From positions 6,014,001-6,078,000 of the forward strand of contig JAPVLO010000153.1 in assembly GCA_027257055.1 (NCBI GenBank): 64,000 nt of DNA, given 5' to 3'. Positions 56,685 through 64,000 of the stretch are shown piece after piece; the stretch's first letter is position 1, and the number at the start of each line of letters is the position of its first letter. Source of the stretch: Cephalopachus bancanus. Lineage: Eukaryota; Chordata; Mammalia; Primates; Tarsiidae. The translations under genes and the position numbers were made by a program. The notes beneath the pieces are model-generated. The model ran no database searches. It was not told where the DNA came from and saw only the letters and a list, made by a program, of their open reading frames with translations.

Positions 56685-58235
56685 TATAATTTATACCAAA
56701 TTTTTCCAGATCATAGAATTAAATTGTTTTGATGCATATTAGACTCTTTCTCCATTAAATCAAATGATGTTTGGCTTGCCTGAATTTAAGTATCCAAGTT
56801 AAGATCTTATACAGAATCTGTTCATCTAATCTTAGTGTTTTCTTCATTTTATTGTCTTTGTTTTTTTTTTGCTTAATAATTATTTTCCCCAACATCATCC
56901 ATTTGTTTTGCTCTTATTTTTAAAAATCTTTTCTGTCCAAAATCAGTTGCTTTATATTTCATTGTTATTTCCTTGTCTTGTCAATTTTAGTTTGGAGGAT
57001 AGCCCAATAAACCTTTATTCTGACCTTATGTTGCCTCCTTGCTTTAAGGTCTGAGTTTTGTGACTTAGCTTTATTTACCAGGAATATCCCTGGATAGTCT
57101 CTTATATATTCTTGATCAATGAATTATAGAAGGTTTGATTAAAAATTTTAAATGATTTTGAAATATTAACCGTGTGTATTGAATGTCATCAGCAGGAACT
57201 GGTACAACAGAAAAATGGAGTTGTTATTTTTACTGAAGATTATCTCAAGATAAATACAATATGCCATAAACTGATGGAAATGAAAAATTTTAGAAAATCA
57301 TTTTCTTCTCACTTTTTTTTTATGCCTGGCATTTATTTATCTTTTGTTAGTGATAAAATTGTCTGTTATAGGAACAAATTTTTAAAACGCAGAAAAAAAG
57401 TAAAAGATAGGTAATATATGCGTGTTTTGTAGACCATTCTAGACTCCAGCAAAATTATTTTACCTTTAGGATAATTAAATTACTTTTGGGATGACAAGAA
57501 ACTTTGATGAAAAGTTAATAAAGGATGTTGATTTTTAAGACAGAGCTACAAAATTACCAGATGACTTAACACTCTTTTAAAATGTTCCTATTTCAAGTTT
57601 TCAAAGTAAATACCTTAATCAAATTTGGGATAGTGAAGCTTAGTCAACATTTTATCCGTTTTTATTAAAATTATTGAAATGAATAGTTCTTTTCCCATGG
57701 ATGTCTTGATTCATCTTGGCCTATTCTGATCTTTCCAAAACAAGCTTTGGCCATTAATCCTTCTCACCTATAATTAAGAATTTTCTCTTAAGTTTGTAGA
57801 CTTTATTATTCATGTCATTCATTTATAATCCTATGACTTTCCTATATTGTTTATGGTTTTATTTATCTGTGCCTTATTTTTCTGAATCAGTGTGGCCAGT
57901 TACATGTTATACTGCAAGTTTCACTATAATGCATAGGGAAGGCCCTCAAAAAAATGCATTACTGAAATATGGTGTAAATATAAAGTTAAGATCATAAATC
58001 TTCATGAAAACCTAATCATCCTAGAACCTACATGTATACTGAATGTGAACCAGAGAGTTAAACTATGCAAGTATTTTCATACTGAAGTAATCTAGAAACA
58101 TATTGGTTAAAAATGATATCACTTATGAAGGAAGAATACAAATTAAAAAACTTATATCTAAAGTAATTATGAAGGGAGGCTCATGATGCTCATTTTCACT
58201 GCTCTTGAGTAAGTTAGCTTGTAGTCAAAGCATCT
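56685..58235. other. AT-rich sequence, nothing recognised
   Basis: An 80-codon frame at 57172-57414 shows no conserved features. Confidence 0.5.
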
Positions 58236-58242
58236 GCTCTAG

Positions 58243-58485
58243 AGTACTGTGGTAAACTGTGGGTCATGGTACCATATGGGTCATGAATTAACTTACGGAA
58301 TTGTGACTAGCATTTTTAAATTTAAAATATAGAAAAGAATAGAAAATAGAAGAGTTCATCACAGATGACAAATGATATGTGTTTTCAAATAGACATTTTT
58401 TTATGTGTGTGTATATGTGCTCTGTTACCTTGTAAAATATACTTCTTACTGTGGCTTACAGACCAAAAAAAGGTATTGTTTTATT
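58243..58485. mobile_element. hAT-Charlie-like non-autonomous element (old)
   Basis: Left end TACTGTGGTAAACTGTGGGTC with 'GGGTCATGAATTAACTTACGG' and 'GACTAGCATTTTTAAATT', a typical hAT MITE design (CAGTGGTT... type end). The right end is poorly preserved ('GTGGCTTACAGACCAAAAAAAGG'). Confidence 0.45.
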
Positions 58486-58489
58486 CTTA

Positions 58490-61400
58490 AAATCTACAAC
58501 TCAGGTTTTCCTTTACTTCCCTCCTTAGAAATGGGAAAAAGGAGTGTTAGAAAGTTCGGATTGCCTGTGAGATGGTGAAGAATTTTAGAAGAATCACTAG
58601 GATATTTTAGAGGAGACTTGATACTGGTTTCAGAAAGGTGATCTTAAGGTAAAGGGTAAGAAATAAAGTATGTTGTTGTAGAAATGTCAAATATGGTTAA
58701 ATTTGTGAGGAGGAATTATTTTCCTAGTGGGCCTACATTTGGTGTATTCAGATCTATGACCATTATTCATATGTTGTAGCACATTTTCTAATCTAAAATG
58801 TCCAATACAGCACAATAATAAATACAGGGCAAAATAAGTTTGTTTCTATTTCTTCCTACCTCCCCTTCCATTTTAAAACAACTGTTTATTAATAAATCAT
58901 AGGTGAGCAAAGCAAATTTCCATCTTTTATACAGTAATTATCTTAAGAACAAGTTATTTATTGAAAATAATAGAAACGCCTCCTCTGGAAAATAGCATAA
59001 ACTTTCTTTTTTTAATTTTTGAGTACAGGGGACTTGATTGATGGTACATGACAAGGTTGGGCTCCCTAAGTTCCTCCCCCTACATTCTTCAGGGTGTCTG
59101 GCATGGACAATGTGAGGAGGAGAGGTTGCATAAACTTTCAATAAGGTTTTTCTCTCTCCAAAGCAAATAATTTCTTAATTTAAATAGATATCCAACTCAT
59201 TCTGTACGTTTAAATGTACATGAAATTGTGTACAGAATTAAAAGGGTGAAACTGAGGAAGAAGAAAATTTTATCTAGAATTAAAAAGGGGCGTTATGTTG
59301 TATAAGTGTGATGAAAAGTATCTGAACAGAGAAAATAAGGATTATGTTATAATGAAACATTTTAACACAATTTAAACATTTAATTAATGTTTTCGCTTAT
59401 TAGCTATGTGTAGGTTTTAGTATTGTAAAATTGACAAGTCTATTTAAGAGAACATTAATAAAAATTTTGTTTTTCAGACACAGTCCCTTTCAATTACAGA
59501 TAATTAAGGCCTAGGTTGGTTAAAACCTTAGCTACACAAAATTTATTAGAGAATTAACATACAAGGATCTCTAACTCAATTAGTGAACCAAAGTATTCAC
59601 TCCAAATATTTCACCAATGTAATCCATACTCTATTGAATTATATATTATATTGAATTAATATTATATATTATAGGAATATGTTACTAACCAGCAGAGGGA
59701 GCTAAGACAGTCTTGAATGATAGGAGTATAAAGGAAGACCACATGACTTCCTGTTTTGAATTTAACTGTGTGGCCCCTATTCTCTTTGAGTTTAGATTAC
59801 CAAAAAGCCAAGCAAAAGGAGAGGAAGGCTATCAATGTATCAAATGTGGATAGGGTGACAATTATAATTAAAAATTACCTTGTAGAAAATAAATTGAAAG
59901 AAAATGTTATACTTCTTTCAAATTCAGAACAGCTCAGGAATGAATATTTGGCATAAGAGAGAATTATTTTAAAACCAGATGTTAAAAATTGAGCAAGTAA
60001 AATATGCAAACATTTAAGATACTGATTTTCTTTCTACTATGGGTGGCAAAACTTAGGTGGATCAGAAAAAAGCAATGGTAATAAGCTTACCAACCACTAA
60101 GCAGAGGAAATTAAGTAGATATATAAAACTAGAAATGTCTCTCAATATTATAACCTAAGATGAAAAACCACAGAAAATAGTACCTTAGAGCCATGATGAA
60201 TTGCTAGCCAGATGTAGCAGTGAACATTTTCTAGTAATTCTATTTTTATTTAAAGATCTTACTGAAATTAAGGTCTAAATAGGCATATTTTATAAAATTC
60301 GCACAAATAAGTAGATTGACCTTACATTAAATTTAAATGCATTTAATCTAAGAAACAAGGGATAAAATTTAATAAAAAAGATAATTACAGTGAAGTAGTT
60401 AATAAAAGAAGGTGAGTTTTCAGTTTAAAAATAGAGAATAGAATTATTTCCACTATATAAACAACAAAGAAAAAACACAATAAAGAAAGTAACACCTATT
60501 TTATGAGAGATATTTGGAGGAATAATGTAGCTGAATGATAATGGTACTGTCAGCTTATTTAATATTGACTAAACTTCAAAATGCCTGAAAGAATGGGTGC
60601 ATATTAAATGAATAGATGTGATCTATTTACTATTTAAAGTAAAACTGTAAGAGCTGAGCGCTAGCTAACTTGACTAACTGCATTTAAAAAAAAAAAAAAA
60701 AAGACCCAAACACTTTCAGTTTTATCTGACTTAGCTAGTCTAGTCCCCTACTCATTGCATGGTTTGTGGAAACACTGCCCAAATCTTAGAAGGATAATTG
60801 ATTCTGGTAAGTTTTAGCCATAGGTACATTTGCTGTGTTTATTCATTCCAAAAAATATGTTTATCAAGCAACTTACTATCTCCAAAGGGACATAGAGCAT
60901 TATGGACTTCATTATAAACCTGAAAAACTGCCTAAATCTTGTTGAAAGATTTCATTTCCTTGAGATGTGAACAGTCATACAAATTCAATATGCAACCAGT
61001 GACTCCAAGAAACTGGTACTTAGGAACAAATCATTTAATATTGATACTAAATGTAAACTTTAAATTTCTTGAAAGGAGAGTTCTTTTGTAATGCTACATT
61101 TAATATACTGATATTATTTTATATATTGGGATATGGTGTGAAATCAGTTAATCACGTCAATGATATCCAAGATAATTCATCTGATTATCAGTCCTAGAGG
61201 CATTTTAATGCCCCCAGAAAGCAACGCAAGCAGGATTAGTATTTCTAATTATATGCTTTCTTTACACATGAATTGTGATAAACATGGGTTTTTAGAATTG
61301 TCTAAACAGCTGATTTTTTAAATTATATTTTAAAATTTGTTAATGTTTCCACCCATGGAAAAATAGCTATTAAGACCTTTTAAGAATTACATTTGAAAAG

Positions 61401-62570
61401 TGGCAATAGCCTTACATGAATCATTCCCTTATTGATAAGCATAATAATGGGTTAGCTCATAACAAAGTCCAATAAAAACGACTGTCACCAAAGTAAATAT
61501 TTCAGACTCTAAAATATGTAGTATAGGTATTTCTGTTTTATCTAGTTTTTACTTAATAATCTAAGATTCTGACTGTAACAATAAATTCAAAACTAAACAA
61601 AGGCTCAAAAGAAAATAACTCATACCTTGTCTTATTCCAGAGTAAAGAATGCTGATTAGGAAAAGCATCAAAAAGGTGACTTCCAGTGAACAAAACCAGG
61701 AGGTTTGAGTAAAGAATTTCTCTCTTCCTAAAAAATTAAATACAAAAGTTTAGTCAGGAATTTATACCCACACATGAATACTGTTTTTAAATTGTTCTTT
61801 AGACAGTTGAACTATTTAATTTTCTGTTTGACAAAAACAGCGCCAAAACTCAAATTTCTTAGTAGTCATGTTTTTGATTTATCGACTTCCTTCTGTCTTA
61901 CATTCTTGAATTCTTTACTGCTTCTAAAAGACCTCTCTCTTATAGCTTTCTTGGTATTGCCTCCTTCCTAATTCTAACATCAACATTCATTATCTTTCTC
62001 CAGTACATTCAAATGATGACTTATGGTCATATTCTAAGCAAACTATGTAACTTTTGCTTGATGTAAGGGGAAGAAATAGCTTACATTATGAACTTAGAAG
62101 AGCTATAGTAGTAGTGACAATACTTTACATGTGCAAAAGTATTTTTAATGTACAGAACATATTGCACATCTTATAGACTTTCTGTAAAAAAAATTTTGAA
62201 TGACCATTTTGGCCAGGAGCTTAGAACTGATAATGACTTAAACTTAATCTTGTGTTTACATTAAATTTTCTGGGCTTTAATTAGACCTACAATATTGCTG
62301 AAAAACAACATAGTTGTAAAATCTGACTTTCTAAGAAATCACTCAAAAAACAGTTTGAAAACGATTCTGACTATAACGTAACTATTCAATATGATAAGAG
62401 TCAAGTATGCCTCTGAATGTAAGTCACTAATGCCTTATATTTTTAGAAATATTTTACTCTAAGAGTATCAGAAGAATATGTGCTTCTTAAAGAAATTTTG
62501 AATTTGCATATCCAAACTGACAGATAAATTGTTCTTAAGAATGTATAACATTCTTATTACTGTAAACTTA
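58490..62570. other. AT-rich intergenic sequence, nothing recognised
   Basis: 4 kb without Alu or clear gene. A short AT palindromic run is at 59639-59672, and an A17 run is at 60686-60702. Open frames (e.g. 59756-59956) show no recognisable features. Confidence 0.5.
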
Positions 62571-62574
62571 TTAC

Positions 62575-62752
62575 TGTAGGTCCTTCGTTCAACAAGCATG
62601 TGCCTAAGGACCTACATCCTGAAAACATCGAATACACAATTAATAACGTGGTCCTTTTCCTCATATGGCTCACGGCCTAGAAGACTAGATCAAATACATC
62701 TAAAACAGTGAGATAAGTAAATGACAGTAAGTTATATCAAAAGTTCTATGAG
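62575..62752 (-). mobile_element. L2 LINE 3' end (antisense, old)
   Basis: 'TTCGTTCAACAAGCATGTGCC' and 'CTCATATGGCTCACGGCCTAG' follow the complement of L2 ends, then an Alu interrupts. Confidence 0.45.
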
Positions 62753-63050
<298 letters not shown>

Positions 63051-63069
63051 TTATGAAAGTACCAAAGAT

Positions 63070-63175
63070 GTGCTTGCTTCAGTAGCACATACACTAAAAT
63101 TGGAATGATACAGAGAAAATTAGCATGGCCCCTGTGCAAGGATGACATGCAAATTCATGAAGCGTTCCATATTTT
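63070..63175 (+). pseudogene. RNU6-ps: U6 snRNA pseudogene (5' part of a U6-L1 chimera)
   Basis: Full-length U6: starts GTGCTTGCTTC, includes ACAGAGAAAATTAGC and ends GCGTTCCATATTTT. About nine differences from human U6 as I remember it, all transitions and several at CpGs. The ACAGAGA box is kept. No U6 promoter (no PSE/TATA) precedes it; the Alu tail lies 20 bases upstream. Therefore a retrocopy, not expressed U6. It is joined to an L1 3' end and shares that element's target duplication. Confidence 0.93.
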
Positions 63176-63177
63176 CT

Positions 63178-63546
63178 GGATTAAAAAAAATGTTACATAT
63201 ACACAATGGAATATTACGCAGCAATAATAAGGACAAACATATGGACTTCGCAGCAACTTGGATGGACTTAGAGTTTATCATACTCAGTGATCTATCACAG
63301 AAACAAAGAACAGAGTACCGCATGTTCTCACTCATAAGCAGACCCTGAACATTTACCATACTACTATAAGAAAGGGATCGGGAGTAGCTGGAAACTGCCA
63401 GGGGAGGAGGAGCACATAATATTAATTAGGGTACCTGATCTCAAACCAGGCAAAGTGGAGACCAAAGGTAGGTCCAAACAAAGGTAGGTATACAATGACC
63501 ACTTGTATGCCTAATCCTGAATTGTATTCCACATCTTTAAAACAAA
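63178..63546 (+). mobile_element. LINE-1 3' end (3' part of a U6-L1 chimera)
   Basis: Begins within ORF2 (GTTACATATACACAATGGAATATTACGCAGC-like, with CAGCAACTTGGATGGACTTAG) and continues through the same 3'UTR as the L1 at 28883 (GTACCTGATCTCAAACCAGG) to an A-rich end. Target duplications AAAGTACCAAA[G/C]AT at 63056-63069 and 63547-63560 enclose U6 and L1 together. Confidence 0.92.
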
Positions 63547-63564
63547 AAAGTACCAAACATAACC

Positions 63565-63910
63565 AAGAAGTCATGAAAAAAGCTTCACAGGAAAGGTGAA
63601 TTTTGAACATTGGTGAAAGAAAGAATTTTCTAAGCAGATAAGGGGGAGAAAGGAAGGGAGAACAATGAGCCTTCCTCATGGGGATAAATAAAAAGTTACA
63701 CGTGCATGAGAAAGTTTGTTGTATTTCATAATTTGAAAATCGGTTTAGATAGAATACAGATTAAGTAAGGAGGCTGGGATTGAATAGGTACTCCAGCAAA
63801 AAAAGTTTGGGTACTACCAAACACTCAACAAGTAAATATGAAAGAATTTTACATTCAGGATATGATAGAATTTGCATTTTAGAATAACTCTATAATTACA
63901 ATAAAAAGAA
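63565..63910. other. Intergenic sequence, nothing recognised
   Basis: No gene or repeat family recognised. Confidence 0.5.
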
Positions 63911-63912
63911 GT

Positions 63913-64000
63913 ATCGCCTGAGCCCAGCGGTTCGAGGCTGCGGTGACCATGAGCGTGCCACTGCACTCCAGCCTGGGCGATAGAGAGAGACTTCGACTCA
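63913..64000 (+). mobile_element. Alu right arm, 5'-truncated, cut by window edge
   Basis: Starts within the right arm (TCGCCTGAGCCCAGCGGTTCG) and reaches GAGACTTCGACTCA at the end of the window. Confidence 0.9.

Noticed and set aside
57172..57414. 80-codon frame, possible exon downstream of the promoter
   Set aside because: No splice-site support and no recognisable protein pattern.
63070..63175. Functional U6 snRNA gene
   Set aside because: No upstream PSE/TATA, about nine changes, fused to an L1 and flanked by retrotransposition duplications.

Overview
This is mammalian nuclear DNA, and the repeats point to a strepsirrhine primate, most likely a lemur. Full-length 7SL-derived dimeric Alus are abundant. 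They share a variant consensus: a 'gctcggtggctcagcctg' start, an 'acaataaatcaaaaa' linker and a 'gactccaactcaaaa' 3' end. I saw no tRNA-derived lorisiform SINEs. Two piggyBac-like elements with TTAA target sites are present; recently active piggyBacs are known from mouse lemur (Microcebus). That genus is therefore my best guess, but it is an inference.

Layout. Positions 1-53251 appear to be a single very large intron read on the minus strand, with no coding exon that I can support. It is built from ancient L2, MIR, L1M, MLT1, mariner, Tigger and hAT remnants, into which lemur Alus, an ERV1-type solo LTR, L1 3' ends and the piggyBac elements have inserted. Many insertions keep clear target-site duplications, so the nesting order can be read. 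Positions 52780-54560 are a CpG island. On its minus strand it carries a non-coding first exon (about 53252-53680) ending in a good splice donor (CAG|GTAAAT).

I identify this exon as NIPBL exon 1, the 5' leader of the cohesin loader gene. Its 3' end matches my memory of the human exon 1/exon 2 junction. Two 5'UTR variants I recall from Cornelia de Lange syndrome (c.-94C>T and c.-321_-320delCCinsA) fall on the right bases when I count back from this donor. Exon 2, which carries the start codon, is not in the window; the human intron 1 is tens of kilobases long, which fits. The exon holds three short upstream ORFs. The promoter has ETS and E2F motifs. The plus strand on the other side of the island is where the human divergent lncRNA NIPBL-AS1 starts.

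Positions 54560-64000 are intergenic or lncRNA territory: an L2 3' end, a hAT remnant, long AT-rich sequence without recognised content, an Alu, a U6 snRNA/L1 chimeric retroinsertion with intact target-site duplications, and a truncated Alu at the window edge.

No protein-coding exon, CRISPR array, tRNA or rRNA was found. The long open frames in the CpG island are artefacts of GC-rich sequence. I found no undescribed biological system. The most interesting items are the uORF architecture of the NIPBL leader, the U6-L1 chimera, the piggyBac pair, the LTR with a tandemly repeated 3' half, the trimeric Alu, and an almost 18 kb Alu-free zone around the promoter.
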